64,000 bases of DNA from Anaerolineales bacterium (GCA_027023425.1 JALVVL010000041.1:8336-72335); one strand, 5' to 3'; positions 10,161 to 18,472 are shown, counted from the stretch's first letter. Made by a program: numbers and translations. The notes: generated by a model not told the origin, from the letters alone.

Positions 10161-10247
10161 TTTCGCCCCCAACATTGACGCCTTTCGGCATTTTTGATAA
10201 ACTACCGCGCCGCAAGCGATGAGCGCGGAAACACACCTTCCCCAACC

Positions 10248-10276
10248 TTGTCCATACAAAGCCAATCTGGTATAAT
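10248..10276 (+). promoter_or_regulatory. Promoter of the tRNA-tuf operon
   Basis: TTGTCC at 10248-10253 and a perfect TATAAT at 10271-10276 are separated by 17 bases. tRNA-Thr starts 11 bases after the -10 box. Confidence 0.75.
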
Positions 10277-10286
10277 GCGCCCGCTT

Positions 10287-10359
10287 GCCGACGTAGCTCA
10301 ACTGGCAGAGCAACCGCCTTGTAAGTGGTAGGTTACGGGTTCAAGTCCCGTCGTCGGCT
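10287..10359 (+). tRNA. tRNA-Thr (anticodon TGT)
   Basis: The acceptor stem GCCGACG pairs with CGTCGGC. The anticodon loop CTTGTAA and the T-arm GGGTTCAAGTCCC are present. CCA is not encoded. Confidence 0.96.
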
Positions 10360-10418
10360 CTGTAACAAGAGCGAAAGTGGCCTTGATTACAGGCCGAGGA
10401 CGGCTAACAACAAATCTC

Positions 10419-10501
10419 GGGCAGGTACCCAAGTGGCCAAAGGGGGCTGACTGTAAATCAGCTGGCGGTAGCCTACGGGGGTTCGAATCCCTCCCTGCCC
10501 A
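10419..10501 (+). tRNA. tRNA-Tyr (anticodon GTA)
   Basis: The acceptor stem GGGCAGG pairs with CCTGCCC. The anticodon loop is CTGTAAA. The long variable arm typical of bacterial tRNA-Tyr makes it 83 nt. Confidence 0.96.
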
Positions 10502-10507
10502 CTAAAA

Positions 10508-10580
10508 GCCCTCATAGCTCAGGTGGTAGAGCACACCCTTGGTAAGGGTGAGGTCATGGGTTCAAGTCCCATTGAGGGCT
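10508..10580 (+). tRNA. tRNA-Thr (anticodon GGT)
   Basis: The acceptor stem GCCCTCA pairs with TGAGGGC and the anticodon loop is TTGGTAA. It lies 6 bases after tRNA-Tyr and upstream of tuf, the common bacterial arrangement, although the usual tRNA-Gly is absent. Confidence 0.96.
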
Positions 10581-10689
10581 CTTTTACTCTAAAAACTAAT
10601 CAAGGGGCTCGCCCCCAACGCGTGGGAAATCCCCCAAAAGCGGGGATGTTTCCCGCGTTTGCATGTAAATTGCCAGAAGGAGAGAGAAA

Positions 10690-11892
10690 ATGGCTAAGCA
10701 GAAATACGAACGCACGAAGCCGCACCTGAATGTAGGCACAATGGGGCACATTGACCACGGCAAAACCACGCTGACCGCGGCGATCACCAAATACTGCGCC
10801 CTTCAGGGTTGGGGTCAATACACCCCCTTTGACGAAATTGACAAAGCCCCCGAAGAGCGCGAGCGCGGCATCACCATCAACATTGCCCACGTGGAATACG
10901 AAACCCCCAAGCGCCACTACGCCCACGTGGACATGCCCGGCCACCGTGACTACATCAAAAACATGATCACCGGTGCCGCACAGGTGGACGGCGCAATCCT
11001 CGTCGTCGCCGCACCCGACGGCCCCATGCCGCAAACCCGCGAGCACGTCCTCCTTGCCCGTCAGGTGGAAGTGCCCGCCATCGTGGTCTTCCTCAACAAA
11101 GTTGACATGATGGACGACCCCGAACTGCTTGAGTTGGTGGAACTTGAGGTGCGCGAACTGCTCAACGAATACGGCTATCCGGGCGATGAGACACCGGTGG
11201 TCAAAGGTTCTGCGCTTCTCGCCCTGCAGAGCGAAAGCAAAGACCCCAATGCACCCGAATACCAACCGATTGCCGAGTTGCTGCGCGTGATTGACGAATA
11301 CATCCCCGAGCCGCAGCGCGACATTGACAAGCCGTTCATGATGCCGATTGAGGATGTATTCAGCATCAAGGGCCGCGGCACGGTGGTGACCGGTCGTATT
11401 GAGCGTGGCAAAATCAAGGTTGGCGAGCCGGTGGAAATCGTGGGCTTGCGCGACAAGACCATGAGCACGGTAGTGACCGGCGTTGAAATGTTCCACAAGC
11501 AGTTGGACGAAGGCATTGCAGGCGACAATGTAGGCTTGCTGTTGCGCGGCATAGCGCGCACGGATGTAGAGCGCGGCATGGTGGTAGCAGCGCCGGGTAG
11601 CATCACGCCGCACAAGAAATTCAAGGCCGAGGTGTATGTGCTGAGGAAAGACGAAGGCGGGCGGCACAAGCCGTTCTTCAACGGGTATCGTCCGCAGTTC
11701 TACATCCGGACGACGGATGTGACGGGCACAATCCAGTTGCCCGAAGGCGTAGAAATGGCAATGCCGGGCGACAATGTGAACATGACGGTAGAATTGCTGA
11801 AGCCGGTGGCGCTGGAAAAGGGTAGCAAATTCGCCATCCGCGAAGGCGGCCTGACCGTCGGCGCCGGCGTGGTTACCGAGATTCTGGACTAA
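10690..11892 (+). CDS. tuf: Elongation factor Tu
   Basis: This 400-aa GTPase delivers aminoacyl-tRNA to the ribosome. The G1 motif GHIDHGKT is at 19-26, the switch I region is [15 protein letters not shown]3 is DMPGHRDYI, and G4 appears as NKVDM. In most EF-Tu proteins the G3 segment reads DCPGHADY, so the M and R here are unusual. The beta-barrel domains 2 and 3 follow ([13 protein letters not shown], then [14 protein letters not shown]-like sequence). AGGAGAGAG lies just before the ATG. It is downstream of three tRNA genes and 9 bases upstream of rpmG, so it is part of one translation operon. Confidence 0.98.
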   Translation: MAKQKYERTKPHLNVGTMGHIDHGKTTLTAAITKYCALQGWGQYTPFDEIDKAPEERERGITINIAHVEYETPKRHYAHVDMPGHRDYIKNMITGAAQVDGAILVVAAPDGPMPQTREHVLLARQVEVPAIVVFLNKVDMMDDPELLELVELEVRELLNEYGYPGDETPVVKGSALLALQSESKDPNAPEYQPIAELLRVIDEYIPEPQRDIDKPFMMPIEDVFSIKGRGTVVTGRIERGKIKVGEPVEIVGLRDKTMSTVVTGVEMFHKQLDEGIAGDNVGLLLRGIARTDVERGMVVAAPGSITPHKKFKAEVYVLRKDEGGRHKPFFNGYRPQFYIRTTDVTGTIQLPEGVEMAMPGDNVNMTVELLKPVALEKGSKFAIREGGLTVGAGVVTEILD

Positions 11893-11901
11893 GGTGCTGA
11901 A

Positions 11902-12069
11902 ATGGCAAAGAAAAAAGGTGTCCGCATTGTAATTACGCTCGCCTGCACCGAATGCAAAGAGCGCAATTACACCACCGAAAAGAACCGCCGCAACGACCCG
12001 GGGCGGCTGGAACTGCGGAAATACTGCCCGCGGTGCCGCCGTCACACACTGCATCGCGAAACCCGTTGA
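11902..12069 (+). CDS. rpmG: Ribosomal protein L33
   Basis: This is a 55-aa protein that reads [20 protein letters not shown], then [20 protein letters not shown] and [15 protein letters not shown]. It belongs to the large ribosomal subunit. It has both zinc-binding CxxC pairs (CTEC and CPRC), so this is the zinc-containing form. It is too short for most ORF filters. It starts 9 bases after the tuf stop and is followed by tRNA-Trp, as in many bacteria. Confidence 0.95.
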   Translation: MAKKKGVRIVITLACTECKERNYTTEKNRRNDPGRLELRKYCPRCRRHTLHRETR

Positions 12070-12125
12070 CCGTGGTATAATGCAGGGGCTGGGCTGCCCC
12101 TCCCAGCCCGGCCCCTGTTTTTCAC

Positions 12126-12199
12126 AGGCCAGTAGCTCAATTTGGAAGAGCACCGGTCTCCAAAACCGGCGGTTGGGGGTTCGAGTCCCTCCTGGCCTG
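12126..12199 (+). tRNA. tRNA-Trp (anticodon CCA)
   Basis: The acceptor stem AGGCCAG pairs with CTGGCCT and the anticodon loop is CTCCAAA. A TATAAT box at 12076-12081 may provide an internal promoter, but the -35 region is weak. Confidence 0.95.
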
Positions 12200-12276
12200 C
12201 TTGATAACGCCGCTGTCATGGCGGCGTTTTATCCGTAAACCACAAGCGCCTATTCCTGAAGACGAGGAGAGCCTTC

Positions 12277-12618
12277 GTGGCAAAGAAGAAGAGGAAACAA
12301 AGCCGCAGAGAACGAAAAGAGGCGCGAGCGCTAAAGCAAGCATCGGCGCCTCAGCAAAAAGAAATTGCCGAAGTAAAACCGGTTGAAAAACCGGTGGCGC
12401 GCCGTGAGAAAACTCAGCGCAAAGCGCGCAAACAGCCCAACGCCATTGAACGGTTTATCCGCGAAACCCGTGGCGAACTCAAAAAAGTCACTTGGCCTAC
12501 CAAGCAGGAAGCGTGGCAACTCACAATTGTGGTGACCGTGGTCACGGTCTTTATGGCTTTCTTCTTGGGCTTTTTTGACTGGCTGTTCACACGGCTCTTT
12601 GCGCTGATTTTAGGCTAA
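12277..12618 (+). CDS. secE: Preprotein translocase subunit SecE
   Basis: This 113-aa protein is the small subunit of the SecYEG protein-conducting channel. The N-terminal 60 residues are very basic and probably disordered. The conserved amphipathic helix is FIRETRGELKKVTWPTKQEA (about 70-89), followed by one transmembrane helix (LTIVVTVVTVFMAFFLGFFDWLF). The start is GTG with GAGGAGA 6-12 bases upstream. It has the single-span form usual outside enterobacteria. Its position between tRNA-Trp and nusG is the standard bacterial order. Confidence 0.95.
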   Translation: MAKKKRKQSRRERKEARALKQASAPQQKEIAEVKPVEKPVARREKTQRKARKQPNAIERFIRETRGELKKVTWPTKQEAWQLTIVVTVVTVFMAFFLGFFDWLFTRLFALILG

Positions 12619-12633
12619 AACAGCGAGGTAAAA

Positions 12634-13266
12634 ATGGCAGACGCGGAAGAAAAAGACCCCCGCCCTGAAGAACAAGAGGCTGAACTGCCCCAAAACGAGG
12701 AGCAGGGCGTTGCCGCGTCGGAAGAAACGCAAAAGCCCGACGACGGCCGGGCATGGTACGTCGTCCACTGCTACTCCGGATACGAAAACAAGGTGCGGCA
12801 CAACCTTGAACAACGCATTGAATCTATGGGGATGAAAGACAAAATCTTTGACGTAATTGTCCCCACAGAAGAAGAAATTGAGGTCAAAGACGGCAAGCGC
12901 CGCGTGGTAGAGCGCCGCATCTTCCCCGGCTACATCTTGGTCAACATGATTTTGACCGAGGATTCGTGGTACGTCGTCCGCAACACCCCCGGCGTGACCG
13001 GCTTTGTGGGCATGGGCGACAAACCCACCCCGCTGCGCGAAGAAGAAGTTGCCCAAATCCTCAAGCGAATGGAATCGGAGACGCCGCGCGTCAAAGTTGC
13101 CTTCCGGCCGGGCGAAAAAGTGCGCATCGTGGAAGGCCCCTTCCACGATTTCCAAGGCACGGTGGAAGAAATTGACATGGAGCGCGGCAAGGTGCGCGTC
13201 CTTGTCAGTTTCTTTGGGCGCGAAACCCCGGTTGAACTGGACTTTCTCCAAGTAGAAAGAGCATAA
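12634..13266 (+). CDS. nusG: Transcription termination/antitermination factor NusG
   Basis: This 210-aa protein binds RNA polymerase and couples it with the ribosome or Rho. An acidic extension of about 40 residues precedes the NGN domain (WYVVHCYSGYENKVRHNLEQ, about 42-61). The NGN domain continues through RRIFPGYILVNM and NTPGVTGFVG. The KOW domain is at the C terminus (FRPGEKVRIVEGPFHDFQG). The acidic N-terminal tail is longer than in E. coli NusG. It starts 15 bases after secE. Confidence 0.97.
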   Translation: MADAEEKDPRPEEQEAELPQNEEQGVAASEETQKPDDGRAWYVVHCYSGYENKVRHNLEQRIESMGMKDKIFDVIVPTEEEIEVKDGKRRVVERRIFPGYILVNMILTEDSWYVVRNTPGVTGFVGMGDKPTPLREEEVAQILKRMESETPRVKVAFRPGEKVRIVEGPFHDFQGTVEEIDMERGKVRVLVSFFGRETPVELDFLQVERA

Positions 13267-13285
13267 TCAAGCCTGTTGACAGGCT

Positions 13286-13322
13286 GTGGGAGGGCTTCCC
13301 AGAAAAAGCCCGCTATCACCAC
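13286..13322 (+). promoter_or_regulatory. Hairpin leader before rplK, possible L1 target
   Basis: GTGGGAGGGCT, a loop, AGCCCG and then CACCAC can fold with GTGG pairing CCAC and GGCT pairing AGCC. It ends next to the rplK ribosome site AAGGAG. The same arrangement precedes rplA at 13768-13798. L1 is known to bind such structures in L11-L1 operon mRNA, so autoregulation is a reasonable inference. Confidence 0.5.
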
Positions 13323-13336
13323 AAAAGGAGCGAAGT

Positions 13337-13762
13337 ATGGCTAAGAAACTCAAAGCAGTAGTGAAATTGCAAATAGAAGCGGGGAAGGCGAACCCTGCTC
13401 CGCCGATAGGCCCCGCGCTCGCGCCCCACGGCGTGAACCTGATGGCGTTCTGCAAAGAATACAACGCCCGCACGCGCGACAAAATGGGGCAAATCATTCC
13501 GGCGGAAATTTTCATCTATTCCGACGGCTCGTTCACCTTCAAACTCAAAAGCCCGCCCGCCTCGGTTTTGCTCAAAAAGGCCGCAGGCGTGGAAAAGGGC
13601 TCCGCGGTGCCCAACCGCGAAAAAGTGGGCAAAGTTACCCGCCAGCAGATTCGCGAAATCGCCGAAATGAAAATGAAAGATCTAAACGCCCATGACATTG
13701 AAGCGGCAATGCGGATGATTGAAGGCACCGCCCGCAACATGGGCATTGAGGTAGTTGACTAA
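13337..13762 (+). CDS. rplK: Ribosomal protein L11
   Basis: This 141-aa protein forms the GTPase-associated region of the 50S subunit with 23S rRNA. The N-terminal domain has the conserved proline turn [20 protein letters not shown]. The C-terminal RNA-binding domain includes [20 protein letters not shown] and ends [18 protein letters not shown]. The length matches the family. The ATG at 13337 has AAGGAG 6 bases upstream; the longer in-frame start at 13286 lies inside the leader hairpin and was rejected. Confidence 0.98.
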   Translation: MAKKLKAVVKLQIEAGKANPAPPIGPALAPHGVNLMAFCKEYNARTRDKMGQIIPAEIFIYSDGSFTFKLKSPPASVLLKKAAGVEKGSAVPNREKVGKVTRQQIREIAEMKMKDLNAHDIEAAMRMIEGTARNMGIEVVD

Positions 13763-13767
13763 AAACC

Positions 13768-13798
13768 GTGGGAGGGCTGAAAAGCCCGTTTGCACCAC
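13768..13798 (+). promoter_or_regulatory. Hairpin leader before rplA, second copy
   Basis: GTGGGAGGGCTG, AAA, AGCCCG and then CACCAC form the same nested stem as at 13286-13322, just before GGAGGA and the rplA ATG. Two copies in one operon suggest a regulatory RNA element. Confidence 0.5.
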
Positions 13799-13810
13799 AA
13801 GGAGGAACTT

Positions 13811-14530
13811 ATGCCGAAACGAGGAAAGAAATATAAGCAAGCGGCGGCTAAGATTGACCGCAACCGCCTTTATTCCCCCGAAGAAGCCATCAAGTTGGTG
13901 AAGGATACTTCCTACGCCAACTTTGACGCCACCGTGGAACTGCACATGCGCCTTGGGGTTGACCCCCGCCATGCAGACCAGCAGGTGCGCGGCACCGTGG
14001 TTCTCCCCCACGGGCTCGGCAAGGACGTCAAGGTGCTTGTCTTTGCCCAAGGCGAAGGCGCTCGCCTCGCCAAAGAAGCCGGCGCCGATTACGTGGCTGA
14101 AGACGACGAACTCATCAAGAAAATCCAAGAAGGCTGGACTGACTTTGACGTGGCAATTGCCACACCCGATATGATGGGCAAAATCGGGCGCTTGGGGCGC
14201 ATCCTCGGGCCGCGCGGGCTCATGCCCAGCCCCAAGGCAGGCACGTTGGTGCAGGTGGACGACATCCCGCGCGCCGTCAAAGAGGCCAAAGCCGGCCGTG
14301 TAGAATTCCGCGTTGACAAAGGCGGGAACATACACGTGCCGATAGGCAAAGTTTCCTTCCCCGATAAGAAATTGTATGATAACATGGCGGTCGTCGTGGA
14401 CGCCATCAAGAAAGCCCGCCCCGCTTCTGCCAAGGGCACATACATAAAACGGGTTACTTTAGCGCCCACGATGGGCCCCGGCGTGAGGGTTGACCCCGCC
14501 CAAGCCCAAGCAATGGAAGTGCCCGAATAA
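13811..14530 (+). CDS. rplA: Ribosomal protein L1
   Basis: This 239-aa protein forms the L1 stalk of the 50S subunit, which helps release deacylated tRNA from the E site. Conserved segments include [36 protein letters not shown], the [14 protein letters not shown] loop that binds rRNA, and [12 protein letters not shown] near the C terminus. The ATG at 13811 has GGAGGA 5 bases upstream; an upstream alternative at 13790 overlaps the leader hairpin. In many bacteria L1 also represses its own operon, which fits the paired hairpins seen here. Confidence 0.98.
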   Translation: MPKRGKKYKQAAAKIDRNRLYSPEEAIKLVKDTSYANFDATVELHMRLGVDPRHADQQVRGTVVLPHGLGKDVKVLVFAQGEGARLAKEAGADYVAEDDELIKKIQEGWTDFDVAIATPDMMGKIGRLGRILGPRGLMPSPKAGTLVQVDDIPRAVKEAKAGRVEFRVDKGGNIHVPIGKVSFPDKKLYDNMAVVVDAIKKARPASAKGTYIKRVTLAPTMGPGVRVDPAQAQAMEVPE

Positions 14531-14542
14531 AAACGTTCAAAA

Positions 14543-14680
14543 CCCAAAAACAATTTGCCTTCACCGAAGAAAGCAGGTGCCGCAAGGCTCAATATCCTGC
14601 CGAGGTGAAAGACCAACAAAATAGCGTGCTTTTCGCGGTCTTTGCCTCGCTTCGGTGGGCAAAGGCCGTTTGTTTTTGGG
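14543..14680 (+). ncRNA. L10 leader (r-protein autoregulatory RNA)
   Basis: The segment between rplA and rplJ contains CACCGAAGAAAGCAGGTGCC, GCAAGGCTCAATATCCTGCC and GAGGTGAAAGA, the conserved core of the L10 leader, including its kink-turn region. The outer stem pairs CCCAAAAACAATTTGCC (14543-14559) with GGCCGTTTGTTTTTGGG (14664-14680). L10-(L12) complexes bind this RNA and repress rplJL translation in other bacteria. Confidence 0.9.
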
Positions 14681-14708
14681 AATCCTGAGAGAAAGGAGGT
14701 AACGGCGT

Positions 14709-15254
14709 TTGGCACTAACACTGGAACGCAAAAAGGAACTGGTAGCGCAATACGAAGCCCTGTTGGGCGATAGCCAAGCGGTTGTCATCACCACCTACAC
14801 CGGCCTGACCGTGGCGCAGATTGAACGCCTGCGCAACAGCGTGCGAGAAAAAGGCGGGCGCTTCATGGTGGCGAAAAACACGCTCCTGAAGCGAGCGTTT
14901 GAAGCCGCCGGATATCCGATTCCTACCGAAGCGCTTACCGGCAGCACAGCAATTGCCTTTGCGCTTGAAGACCCGCCTGCGGTTGCCAAAGCAATCGTTG
15001 ACTTCGCCAAAGAGAAAGAAGTTGCCGGGCTGGTGGAAATCAAAGCAGGCTTCTTAGGCACACAGCAGATCACCGCCGAGGAAGTCAAAGCGTTGGCATC
15101 GCTACCGCCGCTGCCCGTCGTGCGGGCACAACTTCTGGGCACCATCATGGCGCCCGCGAGCAAACTCGCTCGCATTTTGGCAGAACCCGGCCGCCAACTC
15201 GCGGCTGTGGTCAAAGCCTACACCGAAAAAGAGGAAGCCCCTGCGGCTGCCTAA
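14709..15254 (+). CDS. rplJ: Ribosomal protein L10
   Basis: This 181-aa protein forms the base of the L7/L12 stalk. The N-terminal rRNA-binding domain reads LERKKELVAQYEALLGDSQA, VVITTYTGLTVAQIERLRNS and VAKNTLLKRAFEAAGYPI. The C-terminal helix that binds L12 dimers ends AAVVKAYTEKEEAPAAA. The start codon is TTG, with AAAGGAGGT 8 bases upstream; no in-frame ATG lies nearby. The rare start and the L10 leader upstream fit tight translational control. Confidence 0.96.
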   Translation: MALTLERKKELVAQYEALLGDSQAVVITTYTGLTVAQIERLRNSVREKGGRFMVAKNTLLKRAFEAAGYPIPTEALTGSTAIAFALEDPPAVAKAIVDFAKEKEVAGLVEIKAGFLGTQQITAEEVKALASLPPLPVVRAQLLGTIMAPASKLARILAEPGRQLAAVVKAYTEKEEAPAAA

Positions 15255-15302
15255 CTCACCCAATCCCAAAAATCATAAACTTCCTAAGGAGGAACCCAAA
15301 CC

Positions 15303-15686
15303 ATGGCTGATTTGGACAAACTGGTAGAAGAACTGAGCGCCCTCACTGTGATGGAGGCCGCCGAACTGGTCAAGAAACTTGAAGAGAAATGGGGCGTGTC
15401 CGCTGCGGCGCCCGTTGCCGTTGCCGCTGTTGCTGGCGCCGGTGCGGCTGCCGCCGAGGAAGAGAAAGAAGAAAAGACCGAATTTGACGTCGTGCTGAAG
15501 GAAACCGGTCCCAAGAAGATTGAGGTCATCAAAGCCATCCGCAAACTGACTTCGTTGGGCCTGAAAGAGGCCAAAACCGTGGCCGAAACCCCCGGTTCCA
15601 AGATTTTGGAAGCGGTCAGCAAAGAGACGGCCGAAGAGGCCAAAAAGGCTCTGGAGGCCGCCGGCGCCAAAGTGGAAATTGTGTAA
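15303..15686 (+). CDS. rplL: Ribosomal protein L7/L12
   Basis: This 127-aa stalk protein recruits translation GTPases. It has an N-terminal dimerisation domain ([20 protein letters not shown]), an Ala/Gly/Val-rich hinge (about 36-54), and a C-terminal factor-binding domain ([20 protein letters not shown], then [10 protein letters not shown]). AAGGAGGA lies 8 bases before the ATG. It ends the operon; a terminator follows 24 bases later and rpoB is not present. Confidence 0.98.
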   Translation: MADLDKLVEELSALTVMEAAELVKKLEEKWGVSAAAPVAVAAVAGAGAAAAEEEKEEKTEFDVVLKETGPKKIEVIKAIRKLTSLGLKEAKTVAETPGSKILEAVSKETAEEAKKALEAAGAKVEIV

Positions 15687-15710
15687 GCGTCATAGCCAAA
15701 CACGAAAAAA

Positions 15711-15738
15711 CCGTGGACTCAAGTCCACGGTTTTTTTG
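15711..15738 (+). terminator. Rho-independent terminator after rplL
   Basis: CCGTGGAC, loop TCAA and GTCCACGG are followed by T7. It closes the ribosomal protein operon. Confidence 0.93.
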
Positions 15739-16035
15739 TTTGGCAGGAATAAACCACAGAACACACAGAAATTTACAGAGAACACAGAAAGAGGGGTTTA
15801 GGGATTTAGGTACTGAGGGATTGGGGCGTTGAGTTGTTGAGTCGTTGGGTTGTTGCGTCGTAGGTAGAGCGGGAAAACACAGAAGACACAGAAAAAATCT
15901 GCGCTAATCTGTGTAATCTGTGGTTTTCTCTTTGCGCTCTCTGCGCCTCTGCTTCCTCTGCGTCTCTGCGTTACCCTTGGCGCCTGTTGTGTTTTCTACG
16001 GCCTATTGCCTTGTTGGCTGGGGGAAATGTTACTA
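15739..16035. repeat. CACAGA repeats and degenerate TTG-heptamer array
   Basis: This segment has no gene. 15752-15790 and 15875-15925 are of the ACCACAGA / AATCTGTGG family and are partly complementary to each other. 15820-15866 is a degenerate array of about 7-base units (GTTGAGT, TGTTGAGTCG, TTGGGTTGT, TGCGTCG). It is the reverse-complement form of the CAACGAC arrays at 18405-18470 and 19488-19530. Confidence 0.65.
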
Positions 16036-16037
16036 CA

Positions 16038-16076
16038 AAACAAAAAAACAAAGCGCGGCCAAACGGCCGCGCTTTT
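16038..16076 (-). terminator. Terminator of the aldehyde ferredoxin oxidoreductase gene
   Basis: On the minus strand AGCGCGGCC, loop GTTT and GGCCGCGCT are followed by TTGTTTTTTTG. It lies 23 bases after the stop codon at 16099. Confidence 0.9.
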
Positions 16077-16098
16077 ATTGGACGAAAGGCTCTGTCGG

Positions 16099-17856
16099 CT
16101 ACGATTCGTGCACCCAGGCGTACACTTTGTCCAGTTCTTCGTCGGGCACGTCCCACACCACGTTGTGCGGCGGGAGCGGCTCGTAGCGCATGAATTCGGG
16201 GATGCGATCGTCCGCGTTGGTGAAACCGGCTTTTTCGTTGAATAGGCGCTCTTTCTTCAAAATCTCTTTGCCGATTTCTACAACGTCATCGCCGCTGAGG
16301 TCCCAGCCCATCACGCCGGCAACGGTTTCTACCATGCCCTCAAAGCCTTCTTGGATGTCCAAAATCGGGAAGGCGATGAAGAGGCAGTAGCCGGTGCTGT
16401 CAATGAAGGCCGTGGTGGCTTGGAAGGCCAAGGAGAGTTCGGCTTTGCCTTCGTAGGTGAGGGGGTCAACCTTTTGGCCGGTGCCCAAGATTTCGGGAGC
16501 AATGGTGTAGCCAGAGGTGTGGTCGGCGCCCATGGTGCTGGTGGCGTAGGTGAAGCCGATACCTTTGATGGCGCGCGGCTCGTACGCGGGCATGGATTGC
16601 CCCTTCACGGTGGGCACCCGGTGCACGCCAAAGACCTTAGCCGTGGCTTCCACACCGTTGGAAAGGATGCGCCCCAACGGCGTGTCGTTGCGGATTTCGT
16701 CGAACAGCGCCAAGGCTTTTTCTTTGTCGCCGAATTCCAGCAGGCCTGCTTCCATAGCGATGGCGATGGTGTTGCCCATTTCAATGGTGTCTAAGCCGAG
16801 GTCGTTGCATTCCTTGGTCATCTTGGCGACGAAGTCCAAGTCGTCAATGCCGCAGTTGGCGCCCAGGGCAAAGGCGGTTTCGTATTCAATGGGCGAGGCG
16901 ATGATTTTGCCATCGGGCCCCGGGTAGATGTTGGAGCACTGGATGACGCAGCCGGGGTGGCAGGCATGGCCGGTCATGCCGGCTTTGCGCTTTTCAACCA
17001 TTTCGGCGATCATCTCGCCGGAGATTTTGGCCGCGCCCTCAAATTGCCCGCTGGAGAAGTTGCGGGTGGGCAGGCCGCCGGCTTCGTTGATGATGTTCAT
17101 CAACACGTCGGTGCCGTATGCGTTCAGGCCGCCGCCTTTCTTGGTGATGTCGTGGCTGAGGATGGCGTTGGTCAGTTTCTTGCGGCCCTGCTTGAACAGG
17201 TCCATGTTCTTGATTTCCACGCCGGGGCCGCCTTTGTCGTCCACCACGATGGCTTTGACGTGGCGGGCGCCCATCACTGCGCCGAGACCGCCGCGTCCGG
17301 CGTAGCGGCCGGGGTTGTTCTCGGGGTCGTTGACCGAAATGCCAGCGTTGGAGGCCAGCCGCTCACCCACCGGGCCGATGCCGATGACTGCGGGCTTGTT
17401 GGGGTGGCGTTCCCACATGATGCGGTCAACCTCTTCCATGCCCTTGCCGAGCAGGTCGCTCGCGTCGTGGAAGGTCACGCCGTCTTTGTCAATGTGGATG
17501 TAGTACCATTTGCCGTCTTTGGGTTGGCCTTCTAAGATGATGGCCGCGATGCCCAAGCGGGCGATTTTCTGGCTGGAAAGGCCGCCCGAGTTGGCTTCTT
17601 TGATGGTGCCGGTCAGGGGGCTTTTGCCGCCGAAGGAAGTGCGGCCGCTGCTCGGCGCCGCGGGTGTGCCCGAAACCCAGCCCGGGGCAATCACCAGTTT
17701 GTTGTTCGGGCCCAAGGGGTGGCAGGTGGGGTCAACTTCGTCGTAGATGATAGACGAAGTGAGACCGCGGCCCGCCCACATTGCCCACTTTTCGGGGATG
17801 TCTTCGTACTTGGCGGTCAGGTCGGTCATGTTGATGCGGAGAATTTTGCGTGCCAT
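16099..17856 (-). CDS. Aldehyde ferredoxin oxidoreductase (tungstopterin enzyme)
   Basis: This 585-aa protein belongs to the AOR family, which oxidises aldehydes to carboxylic acids and reduces ferredoxin. The N-terminal domain reads KILRINMTDLTAKYEDIPEK, then SGRTSFGGKSPLTG and YAGRGGLGAVMGARHVKAI, the pterin-binding region. The [4Fe-4S] cysteines appear as ACHPGCVIQC and a late cysteine in DSTGYCLFIAF. The family usually holds tungsten bound to two pterins. I chose the ATG at 17856, which has GGAGGT 5 bases upstream. A MoaD/ThiS-like gene lies 37 bases upstream on the same strand. The length is slightly short of the 600-620 usual for archaeal AOR. The true aldehyde is unknown. Confidence 0.93.
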   Translation of the reverse strand: MARKILRINMTDLTAKYEDIPEKWAMWAGRGLTSSIIYDEVDPTCHPLGPNNKLVIAPGWVSGTPAAPSSGRTSFGGKSPLTGTIKEANSGGLSSQKIARLGIAAIILEGQPKDGKWYYIHIDKDGVTFHDASDLLGKGMEEVDRIMWERHPNKPAVIGIGPVGERLASNAGISVNDPENNPGRYAGRGGLGAVMGARHVKAIVVDDKGGPGVEIKNMDLFKQGRKKLTNAILSHDITKKGGGLNAYGTDVLMNIINEAGGLPTRNFSSGQFEGAAKISGEMIAEMVEKRKAGMTGHACHPGCVIQCSNIYPGPDGKIIASPIEYETAFALGANCGIDDLDFVAKMTKECNDLGLDTIEMGNTIAIAMEAGLLEFGDKEKALALFDEIRNDTPLGRILSNGVEATAKVFGVHRVPTVKGQSMPAYEPRAIKGIGFTYATSTMGADHTSGYTIAPEILGTGQKVDPLTYEGKAELSLAFQATTAFIDSTGYCLFIAFPILDIQEGFEGMVETVAGVMGWDLSGDDVVEIGKEILKKERLFNEKAGFTNADDRIPEFMRYEPLPPHNVVWDVPDEELDKVYAWVHES

Positions 17857-17893
17857 ACTTACCTCCAAAATTGGGATGAACAGAAGGAATTAC

Positions 17894-18247
17894 TTATGCC
17901 GCGTCCCGCGGCCTGTGCCTGAGATAATCGTGGGTGCTGGTGTATTCGGCCAATTTGGGCGACATGGGTGCGCCGCCGCGATAGTGATAAGGCCAAACGT
18001 AGTCTTCGGCGAAGATCCCCACATGGTCGCCGTCGTGCACTTCATCATCCAAAGAAAGATGAAGCCCCGGCAAATCGTGGAGAACCGCGTTGATGAAAAC
18101 CAAGCCTATCTCTTCTGGCTGGATTCCAAATTTGTCAAGAACATCCCGGACGCGCGCTCCATCCGGTAATTCCACTTCCAGCACTTTGATATGCCGTCCC
18201 CCTGCCTTGCGAGCAATAGAGCCGTATAAGGCCAGTTCAATTTTCAT
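17894..18247 (-). CDS. MoaD/ThiS-family ubiquitin-like protein with C-terminal extension
   Basis: This 117-aa protein has a beta-grasp fold of the MoaD/ThiS type (KIELALYGSIARKAGGRHIK, VELPDGARVRDVLDKFGI, VFINAVLHDLPGLHLSLDDE, VHDGDHVGIF). MoaD carries a thiocarboxylate on a terminal Gly-Gly during pterin synthesis. Here the domain does not end in GG: about 30 further residues follow, with an internal RGG (WPYHYRGGAPMSPK). Either the extension is removed or the protein has another role. It is directly upstream of the AOR gene and probably co-transcribed with it, so a link to the tungsten cofactor is a strong inference. The ATG is preceded by GGACTACCTGATG-like sequence with a weak ribosome site. 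Confidence 0.8.
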   Translation of the reverse strand: MKIELALYGSIARKAGGRHIKVLEVELPDGARVRDVLDKFGIQPEEIGLVFINAVLHDLPGLHLSLDDEVHDGDHVGIFAEDYVWPYHYRGGAPMSPKLAEYTSTHDYLRHRPRDAA

Positions 18248-18346
18248 CAGGTAGTCCTTGTTGGAGCATAGTGGTGTGAAATTATAGCACTATATCCTCA
18301 TACAAAAGGTGTTTTTAGAATAGAAAGTTGATAGAAATTGCGATGA

Positions 18347-18470
18347 GATGCCGCTGAGATGCCCAGATGCTGAGATGCCCGGATGCCGAGATGCCCGGAT
18401 GCCACGACCCAACGACGCAACGACCCACGACGTAACGACTCAACGACCCACGACGCAACGCCCCACGAAC
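18347..18470. repeat. Degenerate microsatellite left of the dehydrogenase gene
   Basis: Two blocks abut: one built of GATGCCC/GGATGCC-type units, and one built of CGACCCAA, CGACGCAA and CGACTCAA heptamer-like units. The same two blocks in the same order and orientation lie at 19442-19530, just past the start of the intervening gene. Confidence 0.75.
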
Positions 18471-18472
18471 TT

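Noticed and set aside
10600-12219. 539-codon open frame on the minus strand opposite tuf, rpmG and tRNA-Trp
   Set aside because: It is antisense to a highly conserved gene, has His/Val/Phe-rich composition typical of a GC-rich shadow frame, and no ribosome site.
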